64,000 bases of DNA from Cephalotus follicularis (GCA_001972305.1 BDDD01001974.1:186001-250000), one strand, 5' to 3'. Counted from the first letter of the stretch, positions 50,634 to 62,311 are shown. The notes: generated from the sequence alone by a model not told the origin. Program-made: numbers and translations.

Positions 50634-51607
50634 TGTTGATACAGAAATCCTTATCTCAACAGTATCCTACGTGGAAGACTTTTATTTGTTAAGAGAAACG
50701 CTTGTCACAGATGCCTTGAGGAAGCTTTTGATCTCAGATCCCTGCACAAGGTAACAAAAATGGTGGAAAGTCCAGGAGGTTGTACTCCTGGGGACACTCC
50801 GACGCTCAAGTTAGACAAAGTGCAGATGAAACAATGTTCTTTGTAATGCAAAAATGGCTGACCTTTGTTCAGTCTGTTGAACTTGTATTTATAGTGGTGT
50901 TTTGTAACTGATTGAGCATGAAAATCGGAGGTAGTGGCTGCACCCTAAGGAAATTCTGAGGATCTCGGGATTTCCCTTATCTCCACCTGAATTATCTCTT
51001 CTTTCCTTTATCGTCTCCTTAATTATCTCCTTTCCTTGCTGATTGTCATCCCTATCTTATCTTCTATATTTGTTGATAGTCATCCTTATCTTATTTTCTA
51101 TATTTGGAAGATAAGGATCCCTGGAATTTAGGCTAACTCCCTGGCCTCATTCTGTAAATGAGGAGGAGACCTTCTGTCAATAATCTGCCGAGGAGAGGAG
51201 CTGCTATGAAGCTAATGAGACAGTCAGTCATTGGCTTCAAAGTCTTCAAAGTCCACGGACTTGCAGTTGAGGAGAGTGGTATCCTGTTATGTAGCCGAGA
51301 GGGAGGCCCTCGGTATTGTGCTTCGGTAGGTGTCCTCGGACCCATCGCCGAGGAGGATGAACTTTGCATGGCAATTATTGGACTGGTCCTCGGCACTTAT
51401 GCCGAGGAGAAAGACCTTTGTAGTGAAACCACTGGGTGTGTCCTCGGCACTTATGCCGAGGAGAAGTCCTCCTTATATTATTGCTTTTCTTGACTAACAG
51501 ACTTCCTCTGCTTCTATCTCATCAATTGTTGAGTCACTTGGACACCTGGTAGTGCTTGGATGAGGACACGTGTTGTTTTTTATTTAACTTAATTTTTCCC
51601 CATATCA
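50634..51607 (-). repeat. 5' LTR of the Tat-type element
   Basis: A 974-bp repeat matching 39608-40581 with roughly 19 mismatches. Being upstream of gag on the minus strand it is the transcribing LTR. The minus-strand TATAAATA box is at 50886-50893, the terminal bases are TGATATGGGG (outer) and CTGTATCAACA (inner), and both U3 hairpins are present. Confidence 0.92.
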
Positions 51608-51612
51608 CCATC

Positions 51613-51706
51613 GATTGAAGTCGCCCCCTGAAGTCGATGTGTGATTCTTTTTTTTTTTTTTTAACTTTTTCCTTGTTTATTTTCTCTAATAAATCTGCTT
51701 ATCATA

Positions 51707-51741
<35 letters not shown>

Positions 51742-52309
51742 TTTTTTTTTCATGCAGTTTTTTTTTTTTTTACTTTGTGTATGTATATATCCTTTTATAT
51801 TTATTATAAATTATAAAATCTGAATTAAAATTTTAGTTTTCTCCTCTTCTTTTTTTAAGTCTTGAACTACATAATGAGTGAAACACAAAGTAATGCTATT
51901 GTTAATAGCAGTACAAAAAAAGTCCCAGCTTGGAAATATGCATGACAAACAAATCCAAGTGACATAAACTCAGTGACATGCAACTTTTATGGACAAATAA
52001 AAAAGGGAGGAATATGTTGTATGAAGCAACATTTTGTTAGGGAATACAGCTGTCCGTAAGAAATGTCCTAAACATGTTAAGGAGGAGATTCTAGAATATA
52101 CGAAGTGAAAGAAATAAGTGAAAGAGCACACTAATGTGCTGTTAGAATTGGATGCTATAATATCTATATGGGATGATATCTATTGATATTTGGCGTAAAA
52201 CTTAAAACTTTTCAATTCTAGACCTTATCTCTAATCATTGATTAAGGAGAGAAAAACTAATGGAAACATCTTTAATGGTGGGAACATCTTCGATCAATGA
52301 AGAGATTTG
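51613..52309. other. Spacer with T-runs and a TA microsatellite
   Basis: The right-hand continuation of the region interrupted by the 12-kb element. It includes poly-T runs and a TA run at about 51711-51739. No gene recognised. Confidence 0.5.
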
Positions 52310-52314
52310 AGATG

Positions 52315-53215
52315 TGTTGATACAGAAATCCTTCTCTCAACAGTATCCTACGTGGAGGACTTTTATTTGTTAAGAGAAACGCTTGTCACTGATGCCTGTA
52401 AGGAAGAAAGTGATCTCGGACACCTGCACAAGTAGCAACAACGGTGAAGGCCCAGGAGGTTGTTCTCCCGGGGACACTCCGACGCTCAAGTTAGTCAAGT
52501 GCAGATGAAATATTATACTCTCTTCAATGTAAAAAATTGCTGACCTTTGTTCAGTGTGTTGAACTTGTATTTATAGTGGACTTCTGTCATTGAATGAGCG
52601 TATGAATCGGATTGATTGTTATCCCCTAGGAAATGCCGAAGATCTCGGACATTCCCTTATCTCCGCCTGTAATGTAGCTACTTTCCTTTATTGTAGTGAT
52701 TGATTTGGACTCTATCTCTGTGTTTGGATAAGTACAGATCCCTTGGAATCTGGTAAAGGTTATCCCCTTATCCCGTAGATAAGGTTGAGATCCTCCATTA
52801 TAGGGTAGTATTGATTGTGACATGCCTGCCGAGGAAAGTAAGTCTCTGCTGTGGTTCCGAGGATGGAACAATGTGTAAGGTCATCCGAGGAAGAGATCCT
52901 CAGCTTCGGTATACAGGAGACCGTATCTCCTGTTCTCCACCTGATAATTACTATGGGCCGAGGGATTCCTCGGCCATCGCACCATGAAAGTGGCGTTTTG
53001 CCTTTGAGTCCGAGGAGTGTCCTCGGACTTGTGGTCTCAGTGTGTTGTCTTCGAAAAATGGTGGTCCTCGACTCTAGGTCCGAGATGGACGTTCATTGCC
53101 ATAAGTGTACTCCTCGGTAGGGTCTACTAACAAGCTTCTAGTCTTCCCTGGACAGCTGGTCAAGTCTGCTGTGGACACGTGTCCTTGTTTTTATAAACCT
53201 ATTTTTCCTCCATCA
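52315..53215 (-). mobile_element. Solo LTR of the Tat-type family, second U3 subtype
   Basis: A 901-bp LTR starting TGTTGATACAGAAATCC and ending TTTTTCCTCCATCA on the plus strand. Its flanks are AGATG at 52310-52314 and AGATG at 53216-53220, a perfect 5-bp duplication. There is no internal region. The U5 side matches the 12-kb element, but the U3 side (reverse-complement start TGATGGAGGAAAAATA) matches the derivative at 19843 instead. Confidence 0.9.
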
Positions 53216-53220
53216 AGATG

Positions 53221-53791
53221 TAAAACTGAAAATTTTTACCGTAAGTGTAATTTGATTCCAACTCTATTTAAATAGTGAAAAAAAATTTAGGTTAGTAAGT
53301 CAATTATTAGCGGACAAAAGGAAGTCTCACCATCACGACGTGATACATGGGAGTAATCACCATATGGGAGACCTATAGGGGCTTGCTGCAACTAATTTAA
53401 ATCGTTAGAAAAAATCTCTTCGTGAACATGAGAATTTGAACACGAGGATATGCATACTTTATATAAGTAAAATATCTAATTTAATTGTTATATTAATAAA
53501 ATACGATCCATATGTCCAATAATTAAAGTAAAAAAAGATATAACTTGTATATTATGACAAATATATTCATTTTTTCATATGTACATAAGCATGACCCTCA
53601 AGATGCGAGCAATTAATCTAATATTAAAGATAAACGTGCTTTGATCTCGAGTGATTTGGCCGTTTTCTCTTTGCTAATTATATAATAGCAACGATTAATT
53701 GATTTCGAGGTACAATAGCAAAAATTGCTTTTGAAAAAGGTGGCTACATCCCTCAAGATTTAATTCGATTAATTGAATTTTATGTTTTATA
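53221..53791. other. AT-rich spacer, no gene seen
   Basis: Short intergenic stretch between two insertions of the same retrotransposon family. Nothing further recognised. Confidence 0.45.
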
Positions 53792-53796
53792 TATAT

Positions 53797-53952
53797 TGTT
53801 GATACAGAAATCCTTCTCTCAACAGTATCCTACGTGGAGGACTTTTATTTGTTAAGAGAAACGCTTGTCAATGAATGCCTTGAGGAAGACTTTGATCTCG
53901 GACACCTGCACGAGGTAACAGAAATGGTGGAAAGTCCAGGAGGTTGTTCTCC
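53797..53952 (-). repeat. 156-bp terminal inverted repeat arm
   Basis: Matches the reverse complement of the last 156 bp of the element (57517-57672) with one mismatch seen near the outer end. A near-identical arm implies the inversion happened at or shortly before insertion. Confidence 0.85.
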
Positions 53953-54334
53953 AAATATAGAAGATAAGATAAGGATGACTATCAACAAGTATGGAAGATA
54001 AGATATGGATGACAACCAGCAAGGAAAGGAGATAATTAAGGAGATGATAAAGGAAAGAAGAGATAATTCAGGTGGAGATAAGGAAAATCCTGAGATCCTC
54101 AGAATTTCCTTAGGGGACAGGCATCACCTCCGAATTTCATGCTCTATCAGTTACAAAACACCACTATAAATACAAGTTCAACAGACTGAACAAAGGTCAG
54201 CCATTTTTTGCATTACAAAGCACCTTGTTTCATCTGCACTTTGTCTAACTTGAGCGTCGGAGTGTCCCCGAGAGAACAACCTCCCGGACTTTCCACCATT
54301 TCTGTTACCTCGTGCAGGTGTCCGAGATCAAAGT

Positions 54335-56061
54335 AGCCTTGAGGACTTCCTCTAGCTGAGCCTTTGTAAGCCGAGAAGTCTCCTTCTCCTCCATCACTTC
54401 CAACCTCAGCTTGTCGCACCTCTCCAAGATGATTGAGTAGTTCTCAACCAAGAGGTGGTGGTTATTCAAAGCCTGCAAAGAAGAATGAAGTTAGAACAGA
54501 AAATATAGAAGTACAAACTACACAGTCAGAGGATCTCCCTTTACCTCAAACTGGCTTCGCAATGAATTATGGACGAGGTCCTTGCTCGACCAGTCCTCCC
54601 TTTCCTTCAGCTCATCCGGGAAGAGGCAGAGAGAGCTGAGGGCAAATGGAACCCCCTGAGTATTCAGGCTAGAGGAGCCCTTCCCAACTCCCTCTAGCTC
54701 AACAATCATCCTCTCCACGTCTCAAGAGGGAGGCAAGATGATAGGGACGTCTGAAGTTCGTCCGAGGATGGAGTCCATCTCGGGCTCGGTGATGAGTCTC
54801 CCCCTTTTGCTTGGGGGACGAGGAAGTTTGTCAGAGGAACGTTCACTGACAGGGCGTTTGGCCCCTTTATCTTTGATCGCGGCCTTCTTCAGTTGTTTGG
54901 CCCCAACCGTGGCAGCCTTGGCCCCCTCGGCAGCCTTCAGTTTAGCTGCTTCCTCGACAGCCTTTTGCTTAGCTGCCACCTCGGCAGCCTTTTGTTTCTC
55001 TGCAGCAGCAGAGGAGGACTTAGAGCCCTTGGTAGCATTGAACAGAGCATCGAACCCTCGCCGAGAAGACATAGCTGTACAAGCAGAGATCAATAATGTC
55101 AGTAACTTAAAATCGAACAAGATTATAAATTTGAAGACAAGAAAAACGGAGGAGACGAAAGCTTTATACAGTTTTCTCCCATTTCTTGGGGCATGGATTG
55201 GACAGGGGACCCCTCACTCCCTGAGGCATCCTCGACCTCGGCCGAGTGTGATCCTTGACTTGGGGCAACACTTAGCCCAGCCCGGAGCAGACGCTCCTCA
55301 ACCACAACAGAGTTCACCTCCTCGGGCTCCAGGTGGATGAGCTTGTCAAAGTCCAGGTCCTCGGCCGTCGACAATGTTGGCCTCCTATTGAGACGTGTGG
55401 TCTCCAAGGAGTCACACCAAACAGGGGAGGTGAACCCTTCGAAATTTTTGATGAGGAAGTACCTCTTCCTCCAATTTTTAATGGATTGAGTAGGTTTGGT
55501 GAGAAGCTTTTTTATACCATGACGTGACTTAAAAAAGTAGCCACGTTTTCCTGGCGAGGACGAGATGACATGGAACTGCTTGAACAATCCCACTGTGGCG
55601 GTCACCTCGGACTCTTGACATCTAACGAGGAAGCCTATTATGAAGCTCCACGATTGTGGTTGAAGAAGAGAAGGGTGGACTTTGAACGTCTCCAATATGG
55701 ACAAAGCGAAAGAAGGAACGGGGATCCTCAAACCATGAGTGAGAGCCCCCTCGAAGACAATGAAGAGTCCCTCTTTGCTCTCTGTGACCATCCGAGGATC
55801 ATTGGGAAGGCAAAACCTCAACCTAGGAGGGAAATTGAACCTGGTGGAGAGTTCAACCACCTCCGAGCGAGAAAGAGCACTGGGACCAAAGCCATCAGGG
55901 GCAGAGGAGTCAGCCTCGGTGACAGGAACGTTTGGTTCACCCACTGCAGCCCCCAAGCTACCTTCGGAAGAAAGGGGACTCTCAGCCGTGGGAATCACCA
56001 TGGCCAGGGGTTGAACCTCTAAGGGAGGAGAAACCCTAGCCGTACGTTTGGTTCTGGCCAT
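54335..56061 (-). pseudogene. Opposing gene, truncated copy
   Basis: The same gene as at 41212, here on the minus strand relative to a plus-oriented element. Exons: 56061-55170 (892 nt, fully open), 55074-54545 (530 nt, 18 nt shorter than the reference through in-frame loss in the Ala/Lys-rich part), and 54472 to about 54335, where exon 3 is cut by a junction to LTR sequence. Exon 1 has the whole putative gypsy-type transposon domain, with FNFPPRLRFCLPNDPR and SWSFIIGFLVRCQESE. A TGA at 54722-54724 interrupts exon 2. Upstream, the TATA box (56296-56302), GTAAGT donor (56157-56152) and CTAG acceptor before the ATG are all intact. Confidence 0.82.
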
Positions 56062-56705
56062 CTAGGTCAAAATAGATAAAGGAGATGAAGAAAAGAAGAA
56101 AAAAGCAAGAAAGAAAGAGAGGAATCAATTTAGAACAGTAAAAGAACTGTTAACTTACTCAAGAACTTGATTGGAAATTGGCAGGAAGACGAAGATTCAA
56201 GGTTGAAGGCACAAGAGAAACTAGAAATATCAAATTCTCAGGTGTTGGCAAAAAGCAAGAAGGCGTAAAAGAGAGGATTAGGGATTTAGGGTTCCTTTTA
56301 TAGGCCCAGGCTCTAATCCTGGCCCTCCATTTAGCAAAGATCCAATGGTGAAGAAACCAACCGACATACCAAGGGCGGAAAACGAAGAGGCAGAGGCGGG
56401 AAACGCTCTGCTTGTGCCAGGTGTGAAGTGTGTTTAATACATTACCAAAAGGCAATGATGTGGGTTCATAGCACGAGGTCCATTGGATGGGACATGAGAA
56501 GACAAGGGGGCAAGGTTGATCCTCTTCCAAGGTGCATTTCATTTTGTGCAAAGGAAAATTCAAAGTGAAACCTTGGTCCTCAGCCCCGTTTACGAACGGG
56601 GAAGTCAGTAGTAAGCTCTGCAAAGGTGTATTGCCTGGGCCACGGCTCTCAACTCTGTTCCTTCTCCCCTGGCCATGGTCAGAGAACAAGGAACAGGGGG
56701 GCATA

Positions 56706-57672
56706 TGATATGGGAAATATTAAGTTAAATAAAAAACAACACGTGTCCTCATCCAAGCACTACCAGGTGTCCAAGTGACTCAACAGTTGATGAAACAGAA
56801 GTAGAGGAAGTTCGTTAATCAAGAAAGCAACAATATAAGGAGGACTCCCCGGCATAAGTGCCGAGGACACACCCAGTGGCTCCAGTACAAAAGTTATTCA
56901 CCTCGGCACAAGTGCCGAGGACCAGTCCAGTAATTGCCATACAATTTTCATCCTCCTCGGCGTCAGGTCCGAGGACACCTACTGAAGCACATTGCCGAGG
57001 ACAGTCTCGACTATATAAACAGAAGGCCATCCACTTCGAGTACAAGTCTATGGACTGAGAAGACTTTGAAGCTAGGGACTGACTCTCATTAGCTTCGCAG
57101 CAGTTCCTCTCCTCGGCAGATCACTGACAGAAGGTCTCCTCCTCATTTACGGAATGAGGTCAGGAAGTTAGCCTAAATTCCAGGGATACTTATCCTCCAA
57201 ACATAGAAGATAAGATAAGGATGACTATCAACAAGTATGGAAGATAAGATAGGGATGACAACCGGCAAGGAAAGGAGATAATTAAGGAGATGATAAAGGA
57301 AAGAAGAGATAATTCAGGTGGAGATAAGGGAAATCCCGAGATCCTCGGAATTTCCTTAGGGGACAGCCATCACCTTCGAATTTCATGCTCTATCAGTTAC
57401 AAAACACCACTATAAATACAAGTTCAACAGACTGAACAAAGGTCAGCCATTTTTTGCATTACAAAGCACCTTGTTTCATCTGCACTTTGTCTAACTTGAG
57501 CGTCGGAGTGTCCCCGGGAGAACAACCTCCTGGACTTTCCACCATTTCTGTTACCTCGTGCAGGTGTCCGAGATCAAAGTCTTCCTCAAGGCATTCATTG
57601 ACAAGCGTTTCTCTTAACAAATAAAAGTCCTCCACGTAGGATACTGTTGAGAGAAAGATTTCTGTATCAACA
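56706..57672 (+). repeat. 3' LTR of the rearranged derivative
   Basis: A complete 967-bp LTR from TGATATGGG to TGTATCAACA, preceded by the polypurine tract GGGGGGCATA. U3 holds three related palindromes, including CCTCGGCACAAGTGCCGAGG at about 56911-56930. The TATA box CTATAAATAC lies near 57411. Confidence 0.85.
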
Positions 57673-57677
57673 TATAT

Positions 57678-58264
57678 ATATATCATTTATACAAATTTAC
57701 GTATCAATCAGATATTTATAGGTATTTCATTTATAGACGATAATTCAATAGTTATATGAATTTTTATAAAAAAAAAAACTCATACAACAATTGAATTATC
57801 GTGTATAAATAAAATATTTAGAGATATTTTATTGATTTATAAATTTGTTATTCATGATCATATAGATAAAATATAAAATTTAACGATTAAATTTATAAAA
57901 TATAAATTATATATCGACGAAATAAGGATGAGTGAGAAGATTTGGCTAAAATATTATTCTAAAAATAAATTACAAAGAAAAATCAGGAGAAGAAAGAATA
58001 TGACACAGGATATACCTCGAGGCCCATGTCTTGCTGCCAACTTTCATTGACCAAAAGCAGGCACATCCTCTTCACTGCTTTTTCTCTTCTCTCCCATATT
58101 TAACAACCTCCAAACATCAAAATGATAGAAATTTCAATGGACAAAAACATTCCTTGGTCTAAATCATGCTAAAAGAGGAATCTCTTCAAACATTTAAATT
58201 AAGAGTCTTTTCATATAAATGGAGAGCCCCTTTGCATGTAACGCGTAAAAAGCAGACACCAAGT
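57678..58264. other. AT-rich upstream region of MIR399
   Basis: No gene seen. One motif fitting the PHR1-binding consensus GNATATNC (GGATATAC) occurs at 58008-58015. A TATAAAT at about 58215 is a possible core promoter. Confidence 0.4.
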
Positions 58265-58283
58265 GGATATTCATAGCATATGC
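58265..58283. promoter_or_regulatory. Two adjacent P1BS (PHR1-binding) motifs
   Basis: GGATATTC at 58265-58272 and GCATATGC at 58276-58283 both fit GNATATNC, the site bound by PHR1-type MYB factors in phosphate-starvation genes. They lie about 120-135 bp before the MIR399 hairpin. Known MIR399 promoters carry such sites, so phosphate-starvation control is likely (inference). Confidence 0.7.
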
Positions 58284-58399
58284 TGTATCTTCAACAGCCT
58301 TATTCTTAGTGCTAGATCTCTCTCAAGAAAGACACCATAAATCAAAGCTCTTCATGCATCCTCTGTGAGAACCCCATAGTGCAATCTTATGAGTAGTTT

Positions 58400-58531
58400 A
58401 GTAAGCGAAATATTTATAGGGCTGCTCTCCTTTGGCAGGTAATGGTCTTAGATCATAAAGATGGCTTCATCTATGTCTTCTACATGATGACTCGCCAAAG
58501 GAGAGTTGCCCTGTAACTGCTTCTGCTTAGT
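58400..58531 (+). ncRNA. MIR399: MIR399 precursor
   Basis: The 3' arm holds CGCCAAAGGAGAGTTGCCCTG (58493-58513), a known eudicot form of miR399. The 5' arm holds the partner GGGCTGCTCTCCTTTGGCAGG (58419-58439), which pairs with it except at two central bases and leaves the usual short 3' overhang. The stem continues outward (TAAGC at 58402 with GCTTA near 58525) and closes inward on a small AGATG/CATCT hairpin. miR399 is induced by phosphate starvation, moves from shoot to root and silences PHO2, the ubiquitin conjugase that degrades phosphate transporters. Two P1BS motifs lie just upstream. Mature-sequence identity plus the paired arm make this call strong. Transcript ends are not known. Confidence 0.95.
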
Positions 58532-58539
58532 TGGTTTTG

Positions 58540-61066
58540 AAGGGTATGGCTTGTATCTCATTAAAGGTATATATGATCATTAAGCTTAACCCATGGAATT
58601 CATGTATGTTGCATTTTGTTAATTTTTAAATTTTCTGCGAGTATGTAGGGTTAATTTATTATGCGTGCGTGTGTATGCATGTCTTAATTATCTTTGTATT
58701 GAAAATGCCATCCAAAGTTAGCAGGTGATTCACAAGTTAGAGCTTAATTTGGAGATCATACTCTGGTAAGATTTTTAAGGCTACACCTATCTTGCTTTTT
58801 GTCCATGATAAATACATTTAAGAGATAGTGGTTGTTCACGTTGTGTTTTATATCAGTGTAATTTTTATACTTATATATTATATTTCATAAATCTAACAGT
58901 TGAATTAAATGTTCGACTTATACCAATTTTCAAGTTATTTAAAAATCTCTAGATCATTTATCGAATAAATTATTCTTTAATTATGGATAAAAAACCAATA
59001 TGATTGAAAAAAATAGCATTATTACTGTGAAATAGTTAGAGATAATCAATAAATTTAAAATTTTCTATGTAAGATTTATACATATAAAACATTTAATTCT
59101 AACGATTATATTTATAAAATATAGTTTATAAACCCAATAATTAAAATGACATAAAGCGCATGTTATGTTCTATGTCCGATCTTTAATTGGCAACCTCACC
59201 AGAGAAGTTAGAATCCAAGGTCACACCGTTTGTTTGAAGTATACTTATTGGCAATTCTGGTTATTCATGGTGTGACCAATTGAACGTGAAGACCTATAAG
59301 TTTTTTTCCCTATGACATGCATTATGCATACTTCTTCGACTCATAACTCTTTATATATGTGTTATTTATACTATCATTCAATATGAATTTCCCAGCATGC
59401 AAAAGTCCAGTTAATGTTTTGCCTTCATTTAATGCTTGAAATGTAGGATCACAAATATGGATTTGTATCCTCTTCAGTTCCCAATCCTCCAGAGAATTGA
59501 GTAACTAGAGAGGATCTATTTCCTATAAATTTGGGATTTAATACTCTATATATATAGGCGATAAAATATATTGTGTACTTCAATATCCTTTAACAATATT
59601 AGATACTTCAATCATATATATTATCAATTAGTCATGATCGTATATTTTATAAAGATCGAATGGTGAGGTATGACGAAATATAACTGCTGAGTACATTTTT
59701 TTTTTTTGACAAAGTTCAAATGTGTACGTATTAATAAAATAAAGAAAAAATGGGTAAAAATTCCTATTTAACTATTTAAAATTCCTATTTAACTATATCA
59801 GCTAATATTTGATCCTCTTAAAAGACTCCTATGATGATCTGTCTGTGATCCTCAAGTTCTGTACTGCCCTTGAGTCACCTGGCCAATGTATTTAGTAACA
59901 CCATAAATTATTGTACTTTATAGTTTCTATATTTGAAGTATGTGTCGTGCTTAATAAGAGTTATGTGCATAATCATAATGATAGTTAACATAATGTAACA
60001 ATTACATTTAACAAGATTGTGTGGCTTTCCAAGAATTGTGTGCTAAAGCAAAACGGTTGTAATTCTTTATAGGTTATGAGCATAGAGGATTCCAACAGTG
60101 ACCTGTGACCATTTCTCTCAAGTTGTCTTTCTATCATTGAATTTCAAAAACCCAACAGGCTTTAACTAAATCATTTGTGGGGATATAAATACCACTTTTG
60201 AGGTGTTTTAATTAGGTTTTGTTTGTTCTCATTTGACATCTTAATCTGGTCATCCGGACGGACCAGGTTTTGATCTAATAACAGCGTTTATTTACTCATT
60301 AAAATTAAGTCCGAATATATCTTATTACTACTTATTGATCAAGACTTAATTTATCATCTTATTCGGTCAGATAACATATTAATAGAATTTTTGGACAAAA
60401 TTATCCTCATTCTTTTTTTTGAAAACCCAACTCTATACAATTTTCTTATATTCCCTAACAATTTAGAAGGTTAAAAAGAGAAATTAAACATATTCAGATC
60501 TTTTAAACAATTTAGTTATCAAATGATATTAACCATTCAGTATTCAGCATTTAAATACTGTCTCTTAACTATTCAGAACTATTCAAATGTTGATTTAGCA
60601 TTCAACGCTTAACACTTAACGTAAATAAATAGCCCCTAAGTCTTCAATTGTATGATATTGTTTGAGACCGAGAGGTTTAACTTATGTAGTTTGATACAAC
60701 ATTACATCCAAAAAAAAAAATTAAATAAGAAATGAATCATAATTGTTCATAATTGTTGCGAGGTTTAGTCTTATTTTTTCTTTTTAAATTTTTATGGAGG
60801 AAGGACATACCCAAAAGAGAAAAAATGATTAAATTCCTTGCGGGAAGTGTGAGCCAAGACAAACGTACACACACAATCATCATGTTAATTAGGAGTGTTA
60901 ATTTTCACTAGTTAATAATTTGATTCATGTACCAAACAGTTATTTAATACATTTGTTTCACTAATTATTCTTTTGATATCCAGTTTTTAAATATTTTCAA
61001 GAACGATATTGTGAACACACAACACCATATATATAGCAAATCACATAGCACCACTTTCTTTTCTTA
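58540..61066. other. AT-rich spacer downstream of MIR399
   Basis: Presumably begins with the remainder of the primary miR399 transcript. No further miR399-like 21-mer, gene or clear element was found. 60190-60610 has phrases resembling MITE subterminal sequence but no defined ends. Confidence 0.45.
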
Positions 61067-61071
61067 GAAAG

Positions 61072-61908
61072 TGTTGATACAGAAATCCTTCTCTCAACAG
61101 TATCCTACGTGGAGGACTTTAATTTGTTAAGAGAAACGTTTGCAAATGATGCCTGGAGGAAGACGTTGATTTCTGATCCCTGCACAAAGTAACAAACTGG
61201 TGGAAGGTCCAGGAGGTTGTTCTCCCGGGGACATTCCGACGCTCAAGTTAGATGATATGCAGAGAGTATAAGGTTCTTTGCAATGTAAAAATGGCTGACT
61301 TTTGATTTGTGTTTGATTCTAGTATTTATAGGACCAGATTGTAACTCTCTGGGCGTGAAAAACGGAGGTGATAGCTATCCCCTAAGGAAATTCCGGGGAT
61401 CTTGAAATTTCCCTTATCTCCACCTGAATTATCGCCACCTTTCTTCTTGTTAATTATCCGTATCTTATCTTCTATATTTGGAAGAGGAGGATCCCTGGAA
61501 TGTAGGCTAACTTTACGGCCTTATCCCATAAGTGAGAAGAGGGTCCTCTGCAACAGGGCCACCGAGGAAGGCGAACAATAGAGAGGTTGCTGAGGTAGTC
61601 AGCCCCTTGTTTCAAGGTCTCCAACGTCCGTAGACTTAGGCTTGAAGTGGATAGTTTTCTGCTATGTAGGCACTGGTGCTTTAGAAAGTGTCCTCGGACT
61701 TGATGCCGAGGAGAGTAATCTTTGCATAGCAACTACGGGATGGGTCCTCGGCACTTATGCCGAGGAGAAATTCTCCTTATGATACTGTTTCTCGGTTAAC
61801 AAGCTTCCTCTACTCACAGTTCACCAACTGTTGAAACTCTTGGATAGCTGGCTGTGTTTTGGAAGGACATGTGTCATTTTTTATTTAACTCAATTTTTCC
61901 CCATATCA
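61072..61908 (-). repeat. 3' LTR of a partial Tat-type element
   Basis: An 837-bp LTR in minus orientation, plus-strand edges TGTTGATACAG and TTTCCCCATATCA. It is shorter than the 974-bp LTRs and has diverged further, but retains the TATA region and a hairpin CCTCGGCACTTATGCCGAGG at 61746-61765. GAAAG (61067-61071) would be the left target duplication. Its partner lies outside the window. Confidence 0.85.
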
Positions 61909-62311
61909 TATGTCCCTCTGGTCCTTCTTCTCTGACCGTGGTCAGAGGAGGAAGAGCAGAGTTGAGAGCCGTGGCTCAGGCAAAACTCCTCTGCAAAGCT
62001 TCCTGCTAATTTTCCTGTCTGTGAGCGAGCCGAGAACGAAGGTATTGCTTTGGTCTATCCTCTGCACGAAATTGAATGTGCCTTGGCAGAGGATCGAAGT
62101 CTGCCTTCTTGTCTGTGTCTGTCCCATCTAACGGACCTCGTGCCATGAGCCCAAATCATTGCAATTAAATAGCGTATTAAGCACACCTCACACCTGGCAC
62201 AAGCAGAGCGTTTCGCGCCTCTGTCTCTTCGTTTCCCGCCCTTAGTATGTCGGTTGGCTTCTCAACCGTTAGATCTGTAGTAGATGGATGGCCAGGATCC
62301 AAGCCAGGGCC

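Larger units (their letters stand above)
39608..51607 (-). mobile_element. Near-complete Tat-type Ty3/gypsy retrotransposon, 12.0 kb
   Basis: A whole element in minus orientation, flanked on both sides by CCATC (39603-39607 and 51608-51612). Order read 5' to 3' on the minus strand: 5' LTR (51607-50634), primer-binding site, gag, protease, reverse transcriptase, RNase H, archaeal-type second RNase H, integrase (ending 44940), spacer, opposing spliced gene on the plus strand (41212-43571), polypurine tract, 3' LTR (40581-39608). Dual RNase H and an opposing ORF between pol and the 3' LTR are described traits of the Tat lineage (Tat/Grande/Retand/Ogre relatives). Both LTRs are 974 bp and differ at roughly 19 positions by eye, about 2%. 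Six premature stops make gag-pol non-functional, so movement would need another copy's proteins. Confidence 0.92.
53797..57672 (+). mobile_element. Rearranged Tat-type derivative with inverted termini
   Basis: Flanked by TATAT (53792-53796 and 57673-57677). The left end is TGTTGATACAG and the right end CTGTATCAACA, so the termini are inverted, not direct. Order: 156-bp inverted copy of the LTR's last part (53797-53952), the middle and U5 part of a plus-oriented LTR (53949 to about 54334), the opposing gene on the minus strand (54335-56061), its leader and promoter, polypurine tract, and a complete 967-bp LTR (56706-57672). PBS, gag and pol are absent. The inner junction falls within the shared bases CTCC (53949-53952), suggesting microhomology joining or template switching. 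Confidence 0.85.

Noticed and set aside
39608-51607. Treating the 12-kb element as an active retrotransposon
   Set aside because: Six in-frame stops and an altered protease active site in gag-pol rule out autonomous activity.
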